From NCBI RefSeq assembly GCF_026151205.1, contig NC_087082.1, forward strand, positions 13,487,865-13,551,864: a stretch of 64,000 nucleotides of DNA. The letters run 5' to 3'. The notes beneath the pieces are model-generated. The model was not told the DNA's origin and made no database searches. It saw only the letters and a list, made by a program, of their open reading frames with translations. Source of the stretch: Bolinopsis microptera. Lineage: Eukaryota; Ctenophora; Tentaculata; Lobata; Bolinopsidae. The position numbers were made by a program, and so were the translations under genes. Position 1 is the stretch's first letter, and every line of letters begins with the position of its first letter. Positions 52,801 through 64,000 of the stretch are shown piece by piece.

Positions 52801-55800
52801 TATATAACGTGAGCACCCCCTCCTCGTGTACGGTGTGGGTATGTGGTTTCCTTGTTGTCCTCTCAGTTGGTTTGCCTATCTTGTATTTTAAAGTTCAGAT
52901 AACGCTGTGTTGGGTTTTTGATTTGCTGTTTTAATATTCGTAGTGTTGATCATGAAGTTGGCCGTGTTTGGAAGTTCATGTTTTTAAAAGATATGATTTT
53001 GCTGTCTCTTTTAAAAGTTTTGACGCGTGTTAAAGTATTGTATTTCGTGGTTGGTTTCTACTCTCGTATGCTCTTACTCTTTTCCTTTATGTGTATTTGT
53101 GTGGATTGAATTCGCGAAATTCTGACATTTTTGTTTTTAGTATTCAAAATTGTATGACTTTTAACATCAATAATAAAATATTCTCATTCTTCTAGCAGTG
53201 CTTGATCTTTATTTTGATATTGGGACAAGTAAAACAGCTATCTCTCTCTAAAAATTGTTAAACAATTGCCGACATTTCGCAACATAGCTTCGTCAGAACA
53301 CGTTTCATTGATTGAATCTCCTAACTGTCCTAAGTTGCGAAACGTCGCCATTTGTTTTCATATTTTTGTAAAAAACTCATTATACTTGTTGCCTTTTTAA
53401 TATGACTGCCCATGTGATTAGGACAAGACGTCAGACCTAGCCATTACGCAACAACCCCGAATATAATAATGATCTTTATTCTCTAAAAGCTTTTTTTTCG
53501 ACATTTCTCTCTTTTTGTGACGTCACAAGTTAAAGTAATAGCAAGGGAGATTTTTACAAAAGAATTTTGAGTAGTTGTTTTGTAGGCGCCTTTTTCGATT
53601 CGTGTTCGTGTAACGATTTAGCCTATTAAACTTAGAGCATTTATGTGTTGAGACTGATATAGAGTATGATACCACTGTAGCTGAATTGTTGAACTAATGT
53701 TGAACATGTTGATACTATAGCCATGTCGTAGGTAGTGATATTGAACATGTTGATACTACTAGTACTACTTAGTCTGTCCAAACATTAAAACATAATGCTT
53801 TTCGTTAGTCCAGTATTTTAAACACATGTGCCATTCTGTGGTAATCACAGTGCACACAATATACCCATAATATATACTCATATGTAATGACCTAACATAG
53901 TGCATATGGCTTGTAATATCTTCTGTGATGCAGTTTAAATATTAAATATGTATTTCATCTCCTCACGCATGGTATGTATACCAGCTTGACTCTACATACC
54001 TTTAATTGGATTCCCCTACTTAACTAAACTGATGTTTACTAAAACACTTCCTTTTACGGCTATTTGACTATGATTAATACCTACGAACTGATTTGGCACG
54101 CCCCGTGGAATTCCAGTATTATACGCTGCAAACTGATAGCTCTAGTGCGTAAATTCCTGCTTCCGTCTGATATTTTCTGTTACGAGGCTTTTGATTAGTT
54201 GTAACTTTTCACCAGAGAGGTGTGCAAACTTGGGAGATTCCCTGCCCTGTTTTGCTCGTACATTTGTTGAGTTTGGTTACACTGTACGATTATGCTTAGT
54301 TCTTGAGTTGCTTCCATAATATCACAGGATGTTTAACTACATTCTCACCGCTAAAATTCCTGTGAAAATCTTGAAAATGGTTTCCGGTTTTCAGCTAAGT
54401 TTATATTCTGGAACATGATACCGTTAATATATTCGCATAGTAATCATTCTTAAAGCTTTATAGTAACGGAGCGCATTTTACTCTACTGATTCGACGGGAT
54501 TTGCTCTGGTTGTCTCTTTTACGCTCTAGTTGTTTCTTTTGAGTTGTTACTTTTTTATCAGGTTGCCAATTGCCATTTTGTTGTTATCTTCGAATATATA
54601 TTATGCTGCTCAGAAGTCAGACTATGCATTCGGTTAATAATGCCTGGTTTATTTTAACCAGTATAACCTTGAAAGGTTTTCCACGCGTGTTAAATCATGT
54701 GATTGGAACAAGACACACCGAGACACAGAGTCACGTGATAAATGTATTTAGGAGAAGATCTCTGTGACACTGATAGAAACTCTGAGAAATGCTCTGTCTC
54801 GGATAATGAAGTCGATGGTAAGAAAATCAATGATTTCCGTTCCTGTTACTGAATTACTTGTTTTGTGGAACTGAGGGACAGATATTTTAAATTCCTCCAA
54901 TTCGAATGTAATTTTTTGAAAAACTCGGGAAAGATTGCAACACTGTCACAATGTTTTTAAACACATTTGAGAGGGCTGAAGAATTTGTGCTAAATTGGTA
55001 ACATATTAATTTGGGCGATGGTCGACAACTTCAATAGACAAGAATGGAGGGAGTCTCACATTTGACCACTCCCCCCCCCCCCCCCCCCCCTGCATCACCC
55101 CTCTGATGACTGGTTGCTCAATCTTTGACAAATTGAAGGTACCCTGCGTTTCATTCATTTACTTACTAGGTAATCCTAGATTTTCTTCATGGCATTTAGT
55201 GAGAAAATGAACTTTAAACGGAAATTTTAATAATCAATCTGTGACAGGGCTTATCTAAAGTTTAAAATCAGTTAATATTAGTCACACTTCGTGTTTATTT
55301 CTCTTTGAGAACGAGCCATGCCTGCCATCTATTATTTTATGAATATTCTGAATATTCTTTAGCACGCTCTCTTGCTGGTTTGGTTTTCTTAATGATAATA
55401 TCTACCCAGAACTATTTAAGAACGATTTCTAAATTTTATGACATCTTAGATATTAGTTTTGAGTGTTAGATATTAGTTTTAAGTGTTTAGTAGTTGATAA
55501 AAATTAAATAAATGATCCATGCCCTCCTCCTGAATAATCACAAAATAACATGCTATAAACTAAGCACGACAATCAGGTCCCGATGAGTAGCTGATGGTTC
55601 ATTCGTCTTCTACATTACTAATACTTAATAAGTGTTGTCAAAAAGAATTTGATCTATGGTATGCTGATATGTTTGGGCTGCGTCAACACTTTACTTTGAC
55701 GAATGCAGAGTGACAGCTCTTATTTGATTGATCTTTGCTGTAAACTGATTGATCAATCACGTGCCAAAAGAAAGTGACGTCGCTTCCTACAGTAACACCA

Positions 55801-58800
55801 GAGCTAACTTCTTTCGGAAAGAAAATAAAACAGTTAAAACCTTCCGAGCACGACTACGTATACAATTGTCAAAAACAAATACTATTTCAATCCGAATTAA
55901 AGAAAGAATCAATTAAAAGATGGAAACACTCCAACAGCCTGCTCATCAAGTTCAAATCATACTGTGAGCAAGCCAACGCAGCTGTTTACTATCATTTACA
56001 TAATATATTAACACACATGCAATGACAAACTCTTGCTATATGAATTTCCTGATTCAACACTGGTCAGCTGACCTATCTTCGTGGCTGCGATTGGCGGAAA
56101 CGGTGTCATCCTCAACGCTGATCGGCTGCATCAAACCGCCAGTTTTCCTGTAGGATCACTGGAGCTTTCGCTAAAATATTCAATCGACCTGGTTGAGAGG
56201 ATTACTCTCCTTTGCTTTACGCCGCGGGCTTTATTATATACGCCGTCACCCTGTAATCGTTAATAAATAGTTTCCAATTTTTAGTGGACGAGGAGTGATG
56301 CGTTCGTGCTTCAGTCCATGAGTATAACTGTGCTCTCTTGTGTTAATGACACGGTATTTTCGTGATTATACGAGCTTTTTGTCGTGAAGGAGTTAATTGC
56401 CGTCGGCTCTAGCTAACTAAGACAGATAAATTGTAGTTAAATTGTAGTTAAATAACGACGTTTTCATGCACGACTTTCAATAGTTTCGCACCCAGCTAGA
56501 GTCGCATAACTTTTCTCGCACCTCCCTCAGTATCTAGCTGTTGTTCCCTATCATCCCTTGCCGCAAGTATAACAATCGTTTAGCGTAACATTACATAATA
56601 GACCTCACATTACACTTATGATAATTATAGCGGTTCTTGCCGCTTACTCACTGTCACTCACACGTTCTCCGCGTTTTGTACTATACGTTTGTCTATTATC
56701 TGTGTTTCGCTTTTATAGTATACGGCCTGTGTTTACTGTTGCTACGAAATGTACGGGGCTGAGAGGGGGGTCCTCGAGTTCCGTAGGTCCATCTCAGCTA
56801 GGAAGAATATCGGTCAGATCCGTGATCCGGACAAGCCGGATACGCCACCCCCTCCAGTACTCGAGCCAACTATTACTCTTAGTAAGTTTAAGTTTTAGCT
56901 TTTTAGTGCCGGGGGTTTGGTTTGTTGTGAAGAGTGATTGACTGGTTGTATTTCTGCGTTGTTGTTTTTAGAACTATCGTATTCAAATGTGGAGTGAGTC
57001 CACATTGGGTGAACGTTACATGTTTAAAGAGACAAGATTATAGTTTTCTATGTTGCTGAGTGTAACTAGTAATCTTACTGAGTCTAGTTGGTGGATGATA
57101 TAGCGCGGCTTTAGTTCTTAATGTAAAGACTCCCGCAATCAACTACTAAGTGTGTGAATAATAAGCGTAGTTAACAGTTCATAGTAGCTACCTGCTACAT
57201 TCCTATACACAGCAAGGTTTATACACTCTCATTAGAAGGTATGATCTCCACATTACCACATGCGGACCAATCTAATTTAGATAATTGGATAATTAGATAA
57301 TTGCAATGCTTTTTCATCGCATCTAAAAGTTAGGCGGTTATTTTGTAGAGTTATCAGGTGTGATCAGCTAATGTTGTGAGCTTGTTTTCATACTCTCCAG
57401 TGGTATTAGCATTGTACAGCCACATTTCTGCCACAACAGTCGCTACTTCCAGTTAGGTTGTACACTTTGTACACTGTAAGGTATATAAGATACAAGTGAG
57501 TTTATTATCTGACAGACCATAATTTAAACAGAAATCTTATTTAATAGACAATAATACGAGATTGCTGTGAGCTGTCTCTCTGTTGTAATTATCTTTAGTA
57601 ATTATCACTGAATTAGTGGTTGATCGGTACTGAATTAATCCTTATAATTCTGAGAATTAGGCGATTGTAAGGAATCTGCAAATCTACCAAATCTTCAAAT
57701 TATACCCATTGTGCTGTAATTTCAAAGGAATGGTATGTGTTCCAAACTGTCACCAGAGTAGCAAAATTTCATTAAAATTAATTGTTTAGTGTTAACCATG
57801 ACGTGATAATTGTCGTATAATGAAATTGACCATTGTGTTTGGAAAATATCCAATAATGATGTCTGCTTACGTAATTATAAATCTGATTTATCTGATGTAT
57901 AGAAAAACCAAAGTAGGTTGAAAATCAAAGTGATAAACGTCGTAACACTATGACTATTATATAATACTCAATAATATCTCATAACCTTGTTCTAAGATTA
58001 TAAATTAAACCTTCAGGAGTGCACGATAGTGCGCACAGAAAGAGACTAGCTACTGCTAACAAAAGGTGTTTTGATGCAGACTCTGTCGCTATTAACTGTG
58101 AGGGGCGAGACGGGCTTCTTTACGTGCTGGGTAGAGGTTAGTCTGAAGTTGTTATGGTGTTGTTATTGTGTTGTTATTGTGTTGTTATTGTGTTGTTATT
58201 GTGTTGTCATGTTAATATTTTTGATTTTTGATCGCTTTGGGTTTTCTTTGCGAAATTCAGACGAATATTGTCGTTGAGTACATACTCATGCATTCGTGCA
58301 ATGTGCATTGCCAACACCAATACCATGTGTATGACAAAGTTATGAACAGCTTACAAACTAAAGTTAAGTCACACATTTACCATTCTTGATGTCCGCTCTG
58401 AATAGCAGTCCTACTGTCTACCCTAGCTATTAGCGCCCTCTAGGATATGAACACGGCTCTTTTGTGTAATTTAGACAATGAAATTGCGAGTTTAAGAAGG
58501 TATGGTTAAGATAAAATATATATTGTACACCCTACACAATACTGTCCATGGTGTAACTACTGTATGTAATGTAGTGTATGTCACAAGATTGAGTATAGAT
58601 ACATCATCATCATTTGTTATAATACCTTCACAATAAAACGGTAGAAAATGTCATTGATAAAATAATTGCTTCATTATTAGTTTCCTTATGGTAGGAAGCT
58701 GTCCTTTCTGATAAAGAAAATTTCCTTATTACTTCATGTCTAGCCTCATCCCAAGCTGCAATAACAAATCAACGGTAGATAAAATACGTTAGATAAAACG

Positions 58801-61112
58801 TACTAAGATAAAACACTTTATCGAGTAAAACTGCTTAAACATCTCTTATTTCCACCTCAGTGCGGCATGCTCTCAGTATTTTTCTATCATAAATATTATT
58901 TAAAATAAGTATTTCTCTACCATAAATGTTTGCAGATAATACTCGTTTGAACAAATGGAGGATAGAACGAGGAGCCCTTATATTCCCTGACTGGAGCAAA
59001 GGGGAGATTATACTAGGGGGAAAAGATGACGTCAGAAAGGAACTAAGAAATGAGATATTGGAGCTGATCGTAAGTTTAAATTTTATGCGTTTTCTAATGA
59101 TTATAGGTAATAAAATGTTTCTTACTATTGACTATATCTACTGTTAACTACGCTAAATATCCGTACTATCAACTATCAGTCAATGAAAAGTTCAGTAAAC
59201 TCCTAGAGAGACATATATTATTCCATGTATTTTTTTAGTCCCAAGGTAAATGTAAGGGCCGTTGCAACAAAACCCACGATGAGAATATAGCAGTAGGTAT
59301 GGAGACTGAAGATGTTGGCTGCAAACATGGACACGAAGTAGAAACCATGATATCCTATTCCGTTCAAAGCGTACCCAGGACCTGTTCCTTCTCCGTAAAT
59401 CCGCCCTGCTGTTGAGTAGTAGATGATGCTCACGCCACTGTCACCCAGTCCAATCAAACCACAGATCAATGCAATGTAAATGGAGTCAGGGTGGACGTAG
59501 GTCTTAACTGAACCAATCTCCAAAATCTCCGTTGATGAACCTTGAGGGAGAATCAAAATGGAAAGTACAGCAGCAACTCACGACAACGAAGCCGTTGCTG
59601 GTAAACTTTCGGATGAAGTTCCAGATAGTTGTTCCAGTGAGGTAGCTCACTCCCATAATCACGCCTACCATAGGTATCAGGCCTCTGTTATCGGAGATGG
59701 ATGCTATAGAAGTGGGAAGGATCTTTACAAAGAACCCCCATACAAATCCCCAGGCGAAGAGCGGGACAGCTAGTAGCCAGAATTCTGGAATCTTCATCAC
59801 AATTTTGAACCAATCTAAAGAATCTTTTAATCCTGTTTTATTTACCAGGATTTGGACCAAATCTTTGCATTTTTGCACTGGAGATGGTTTTCCAGGCATC
59901 AAAATCATCACATCTACATCTTCTTCTCCTTTTTCGTCCGAATCCTCACGGGGGACGGTTTCAACATCGTCAACCCTTTCCTTTCCTTGCGACTTTTCCT
60001 TTACGTCAGTGAGAGCAACGGTTGCTATAATGGCAGCGAGGATAGTGACAGCCGAGCAGGCCGCGTAGACCACAACCCGATTCTCCTTAGATATCTGCCT
60101 CACATTTTGGAAGTAAAAGTAGTTGGCCAATCCTCCTATCACAAGTCCGCAAGCCGATGTCATAAACCATAACCCCATATTCCTCTGTTTAGTCTCCGGA
60201 GTGGAATTGTCGATTATCACCATCGGCCACAGAATCCACAGAGCACCAAGTCCTAGTCCGGTTAGTGCAGATCCAAAGTATATCAACTGCTTGCTGACAA
60301 TCCATATCATGACCCAGTATGTGCCAGTCACGAGGAGTGTGGAGATCAGTGCGGTGAGCTTGATTCCAATCATACTGTAGATTGGATTAAAGAAAACTGC
60401 TGCGATGATAGAAAAAACTACTTTAATTGATTCGGCATAGTACCCAGTTACGAGGTCAATGTCAGTGCTCTCTGCAAGGGCTATGTTTTGAATAACTCCA
60501 GCTGGTTGCATAGCAGTTAGGCAGAGGGACATTGAGATGGCGGCCACCGCCATGTTCTTGTTCTTTTCATCGAGTAACACGCTCTTCAACTTTTCCATGT
60601 TTATGCTAAGTTACAAATAGTGTTAAACATGATTTTTACACGTAAAAAAAGTTGTATTAAACATAACAGCAAAAGTAACATTGTTAAGGACTTGCAAATG
60701 AGAGACGACCTGCAATCTGTATCACGAAAAAATAAGCTAGGAAGACTTATCGACGAATCAAATCATTAACTAGGCAAAACTACTGCAAACAAGAATGAGT
60801 TGATGAGTATTGACCGAAGAAACCAGTAAAACCAAAAAAGCGCAAAACTATAATCGATTATCATAGTACGTTAGAAGAATCTGTTATTAAGAAAATGTAT
60901 CAGTACAAATAAAATTTACAACATCGAAAACGTTATCAAGAAATGCTAAATGACGTTGAGCGGTGAGCCTTGAGGGGAGGTTAAATAGGTTAAGATCTGT
61001 GGAATTCTATTGTTCTTAAAATTTACAGCAGTTGGTATTTCAGGAATTTTTCAAATCATTGTTTGCCCAATCGCTGGAGAGGATGGAGTACGTTTTGAGC
61101 ACATTTATTTGT
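49866..61112 (+). CDS. Unrecognised multi-exon gene with alternative first exons (3-prime end uncertain)
   Basis: Exon-like segments with matching phases: 49866-49953 (ATG, MTIAEESMPGYQRRETSDAK), 54752-54817 (EDLCDTDRNSEKCSVSDNEV), 58017-58136 (VHDSAHRKRLATANKRCF to LLYVLGR) and 58936-59069 (NTRLNKWRIERGALIFPDWS to ELRNEILELI). All join at phase 1 until 59069, which is phase 0. A second possible first exon, 56749-56881 (MYGAERGVLEFRRSISARKN, then a proline-rich PDTPPPPVLEPTI), also ends in phase 1 and can join 58017. A possible next exon is 61044-61112 (EFFKSLFAQSLERMEYVLST). I do not recognise the protein. It is basic and charged, with no signal peptide or membrane span. Support is splice logic only. 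The UNC-93-like copy 1 would lie antisense in its last intron. Confidence 0.4.
49990..51700. other. No gene recognised
   Basis: AT-rich DNA in the first intron of the unrecognised gene. A C tract of about 19 bases lies at 51530-51548, preceded by CACACCCCAA. It could be an end of another C-tract element, but no partner G tract or target duplication was found. Confidence 0.35.
51748..52385. repeat. Inverted minisatellite (foldback) with CGGGCACACCT units
   Basis: The left arm (about 51748-51935) is built from 12-13 base units such as CTCGGGCACAC and ends in CTCGGGCAAAATAGG. The right arm (about 52185-52385) is its reverse complement (GTGTGCCCGAGGTGTGCCCC). Both arms end outward in a shared single-copy flank (GGTAATCTGCCGATGCA on the left, its complement on the right). 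The unique loop is about 250 bases. Cys- and Pro-rich open frames here are repeat-derived. Confidence 0.9.
52386..54740. other. No gene recognised
   Basis: AT-rich intronic DNA. The only structured signal is the inverted pair at 53265-53356. Confidence 0.4.
53265..53356. repeat. Inverted pair with CGAAACGTCG-type motif
   Basis: CAATTGCCGACATTTCGCAA near 53271-53290 and TTGCGAAACGTCGCCATTTG near 53334-53353 are imperfect reverse complements. A GCTTCGTCAG motif lies in the loop. Such GACGAAGC and CGAAACGTC motifs are common in untranslated ends of some retroelements, so this may be a retroelement relic. Confidence 0.4.
59218..60598 (-). pseudogene. UNC-93/MFSD11-like transporter, copy 1, frameshifted
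   Basis: The minus-strand frame starting at 60598 encodes MEKLKSVLLDEKNKNMAVAA and about nine membrane spans, with GSALTGLGLGALWILWP, NMGLWFMTSACGLVIGGL and an acidic loop (DDVETVPREDSDEKGEED). It loses frame near 59570. The rest continues in another frame to 59218 with ALICGLIGLGDSGVSIIYYS and GYALNGIGYHGFYF. Compared with copy 2, exactly 22 bases are missing at about 59572-59574, which causes the break. UNC-93/MFSD11 proteins are major-facilitator-fold membrane proteins; the GLGDS motif near the C-terminus supports the assignment. The break makes this copy a pseudogene unless it is a sequence error. Confidence 0.8.
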
Positions 61113-62868
61113 GTAAGACTGCTGTCCCTCAATTCCTCAAGTCTCCTCTGATCTGCAATTATTCAACAAGGGCAAGTAGGAACAACAGTGGCCGCCAGTA
61201 AATCTGTAGTTTGTTAACGTTCAGTCCTGGTGCACATAGTATTGATTGAGCTTTTTAAACAAAGGTGGACAACAAAGGCCAAAGCTATTAGCTTGAAGTG
61301 TTGTTGTTGAGGAGGCTTTGCTTCTATAACTGAATCGACTCCCAAAATTTACTACTCTATCCAACTCATTCAGGAACTGGTAAAACTGATAACCTCATTA
61401 ACTGATCACCTCATTAGCTGGTACTAAGCTGCATGCTTACCAGTCAGCAGCTTCCGTCAGGTTCCTGATTAGCACGTGACACCGGCAATGATTTGCAAAG
61501 TGGTGGTTATTCATGCTCAGCATCTCATTATCTCCCTTTTCTGGGACACTCCGTATGATCTCCGGATCAAATAATTTTTTTCCCTGCTCTTGCCGAAGGC
61601 AAAAAGATCGTAGGGGATAAGTAATCGGGTTTGGATATATGAGCTATCCCGATGGACCTGCGGTGACGACAAAAGTCTGCTCCTTCGCAATATAGACCAC
61701 TCCCCTATAATTATGTGTATAAAAGGAGTCTATTTTGCGCGCGCGACGCCTGTTATGTGTTAATTAATTACAGGCATAGCAACCAGTTTTTGGTGCTTGA
61801 CGACTGTTACACAGGTTTCCATCGGGTTACAATTCACTCTTATTCATTAATATAGCATATTAGTCATCAGAGCGGATCAATCATCAATGTAAGTGTTATT
61901 TTGGTGAAACAAGCTTAATAAATTACCGAGTGATAAAATTCAGCAAGTCGAAACAAATTAAATTATGATATCAGCTGATAAACTTGTTGCTGATTACTTA
62001 ACAGTTGATCGACACTTAATGGTAAAAAGCGAAAACATAGTTGACAAAAGATGTTACTTTACATTTACATTCAAGGAGCAACTAAGATCAAGATTGCGGT
62101 ATGCTTTTAAAGAATCCTATATAAAATCAAAGGCTCGATAGTCGATAGTTGATGCTGCTGTAGATGTAAGCATCAAACAGAATAGTTGATTACAGTCAAT
62201 AAAGTTGGCATACGAATTACGATGCAATAATATGACGTGACATGATACGCATCGTTAACACGAAACAAAACCGCGCAAAAATGAAATGATCTACAACCAA
62301 ACCACATACAGATCGACGGCGACACTTCAGATGCGCGCAGAATTTTACAAGTTCTGCACGCCTAATATACATAATATAAACGATTATCACGTGCGCCAAA
62401 CACCACTCTGGGATACAATAAAGTAGAACAATTACATTGTAGGCAGTAGGGAAATTTGATCGTGCGTGGTGTTACCGCGGCGAAATTCTTGTTTCCTATG
62501 TAACGCGGTTTTTCCAAGAATTGCGTAATATTAGCTATTTAACAGTATTTGGAACAGTGGTTGATTGTTTTGCTAAGAATTGCGTAATATTAGCTATAAG
62601 AGGTCGATTGTACAACTATTATTCTAAGTGATTAAGATCAAATTTTCATTAAAAAATAATAATTCTTGAATATTTTCCGAGAAATTATGTCTCACTGTGC
62701 ACTCGTCCTACATAAAATAAACAGCATCTTAAACGTAATAAAAAATGCTAAATGGCGCTGAGGAGATTGATCTTATATAAGGTACGGTCTAAGGAATCCT
62801 ACTATTGTCGTTAAAGTTTACAACTTTTGGTCGTTGGCATTGGTAAAAACCTTAACCTTTTCAACTTA
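60650..62868. other. Spacer between the two UNC-93-like copies
   Basis: AT-rich DNA with no strong gene. One candidate + strand exon (61044-61112) is described with the unrecognised gene. TTGCGCGCGCGACG near 61735 is a small GC-rich island. AAGAATTGCGTAATATTAGC is repeated in direct orientation at 62516-62535 and 62575-62594. Confidence 0.4.
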
Positions 62869-64000
62869 AGGAGCCCTTATATTCCCTGACTGGAGCAAAG
62901 GGGAGATTATACTAGGGGGAAAAGATGACGTCAGAAAGGAACTGAGAAATGAGATATTGGAGCTGATCGTAAGTTTAAATTTTATGCGTTTTCTAATGAT
63001 TATAGGTAATAAAATGTTTCTTACTATTGACTATATCTACTGTTAACTACGCTAAATATCCGTACTATCAACTATCAGTCAATGAAAAGTTCAGTAAACT
63101 CCTAGAGAGACATATATTATTCCATGTATTTTTTTAGTCCCAAGGGAAATGTAAGGGCCGTTGCAACAAGTCCCACGATGAGAATATAGCAGTAGGTATG
63201 GAGACTGAAGATGTTAGCTGCAAACATGGATACGAAGTAGAAACCATGATATCCTATTCCGTTCAAAGCGTACCCAGGACCTGTTCCTTTTCCGTAAATC
63301 CGCCCTGCTGTTGTGTAGTAGATGATGCTCAGGCCACTGTCACCCAGTCCAATCAAACCACAGATCAATGCAATGTAAATGGAGTCAGGGTGGACGTAGG
63401 TCTTAACTGAACCAATCTCCAAAATCTCCGTTGATGAACCTTGAGGGAGAATCAAAATGGAAAGTACAGCAGCTGCAATGGTAAACACACAGCAACTCAC
63501 GACAACGAAGCCGTTGCCGGTAAACTTTCGGATGAAGTTCCAGATAGTTGTTCCAATGAGGTAGCTCACTCCCATAATCACGGCTATCATAGGTATCAGG
63601 CCTCTGTTATCGGAGATGGATGGTATAGAAGTGGGAAGGATCTTTACCATGAACCCCCATACAAATCCCCAGGCGAAGAGCGGGACAGCTAGTAGCCAGA
63701 ATTCTGGAATCTTCATCATAATTTTGAACCAATCTAAAAAATCTTTTAATCCTGTTTTATTTACCAGGATTTGGACCAAATCTTTGCCTTTTTGCACTGG
63801 AGATGGTTTTCCAGGCATCAAAATCATCACATCTACATCTTCTTCTCCCTCTTCGTCCGAATCCTCACGGGGGACGGCTTCAACATCGTCAACTCTTTCC
63901 TTTCCTTGCGACTTTTTCTTTACGTCAGTGAGAGCAACAGTTGCTATAATGGCAGCGAGGATAGTGACAGCTGAGCAGGCCGCGTAGACCACAACCCGGT
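62869..64000. repeat. Segmental duplication of 58970-60090
   Basis: From AGGAGCCCTTATATTCCCTG onward (62869 versus 58970) the two regions are collinear, with a constant offset of 3899 bases, rising to 3921 after a 22-base difference at about 63473-63494. The duplicated block begins inside an exon of the + strand unrecognised gene and includes its donor site, then the antisense UNC-93-like gene. It continues past the window edge. Confidence 0.95.
63117..64000 (-). CDS. UNC-93/MFSD11-like transporter, copy 2, partial (start outside window)
   Basis: An open frame of about 294 residues runs from the right edge to a stop at 63117. It begins at the equivalent of residue 180 of copy 1 (VVVYAACSAVTILAAIIATV) and includes the acidic loop, PEFWLLAVPLFAWGFVWGF, SCCVFTIAAAVLSILIL (the span broken in copy 1), CGLIGLGDSGLSIIYYT, GYALNGIGYHGFYF and the C-terminus LGLKKYME. 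The frame is intact where copy 1 is broken. The roles of this family are poorly defined; some members regulate K+ channels or traffic receptors. Substrate and role here are unknown. Confidence 0.85.
   Translation of the reverse strand, partial: RVVVYAACSAVTILAAIIATVALTDVKKKSQGKERVDDVEAVPREDSDEEGEEDVDVMILMPGKPSPVQKGKDLVQILVNKTGLKDFLDWFKIMMKIPEFWLLAVPLFAWGFVWGFMVKILPTSIPSISDNRGLIPMIAVIMGVSYLIGTTIWNFIRKFTGNGFVVVSCCVFTIAAAVLSILILPQGSSTEILEIGSVKTYVHPDSIYIALICGLIGLGDSGLSIIYYTTAGRIYGKGTGPGYALNGIGYHGFYFVSMFAANIFSLHTYCYILIVGLVATALTFPLGLKKYME

Noticed and set aside
53265-53310. Hammerhead ribozyme on the minus strand
   Set aside because: Conserved CTGACGA and GAAA are present, but the intervening stem does not pair (A-C and G-G at the first two positions).
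55774-56025. 83-codon open frame reading FGKKIKQLKPSEHDYVYN and onward
   Set aside because: Protein-like composition but no ATG at the start of the frame, no splice support and no recognised family; could be an exon, not enough to call.
58448-58501. Possible first exon MNTALLCNLDNEIASLRR with a GTATGG donor
   Set aside because: Its phase (2) does not match the next exon at 58936, and no other partner was found.

Overview
This window is nuclear DNA of an animal. Protein-coding genes are split by GT-AG introns, most of them short, the DNA is AT-rich with frequent low-complexity tracts, and the recognisable genes are metazoan (STT3A, CCDC115, a papain-family protease with an ShK-type tail, a pentraxin-like protein, an UNC-93/MFSD11-type transporter, a CH plus BTB protein). 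The ShK-tailed protease, the many LINE and foldback elements, and several genes nested in introns of other genes suggest a non-bilaterian such as a ctenophore or cnidarian. That placement is an inference with low certainty.

Layout. 1-4800 is one giant inverted repeat centred near 2400, with tandem repeats at its outer end (to about 5360) and decayed copies of a transposon-associated domain in each arm. 5380-6080 holds LINE and SINE-like relics. CCDC115 (6130-14571, +) has three exons; its 7.6 kb second intron holds an antisense membrane-protein gene fragment, an intact LINE (7651-10815) and other LINE pieces. 14797-18369 is a mobile element bounded by G and C tracts and a 7-bp target duplication, and it carries an RTE-type copy inside. 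STT3A (18729-28059, +) has 16 exons that I could join in frame. Its intron 2 contains a complete antisense protease gene, its intron 6 contains an array of copies of its own splice donor, and its intron 12 contains a second G-tract element (24771-26671) with the same architecture as the first.

From 28.9 to 30.4 kb there is a dimeric satellite. A tandem pair of intronless eight-TM genes with proline-rich PPxY tails follows (32243-35470). A CH plus BTB gene (37544-44031, +) is split by an intact RTE-type LINE in its second intron. A pentraxin-like gene (44392-45315, -) faces it tail to tail. 46.1-46.9 kb holds a small foldback family with an 8-bp target duplication, 47.6-49.7 kb a decayed LINE, and 51.7-52.4 kb an inverted minisatellite. 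An unrecognised + strand gene (49866 to at least 59069, perhaps 61112) with alternative first exons overlaps an antisense UNC-93-like pseudogene (59218-60598). A second, unbroken copy of that transporter runs off the right edge (63117-64000).

The most unusual signals are the two G10-TGT...ACA-Cn elements with matching design, the splice-donor minisatellite in STT3A, and the giant palindrome. STT3A (catalytic subunit of oligosaccharyltransferase) and CCDC115 (V-ATPase assembly) are both secretory-pathway housekeeping genes lying in the same direction. Apart from that I see no shared pathway among the genes.
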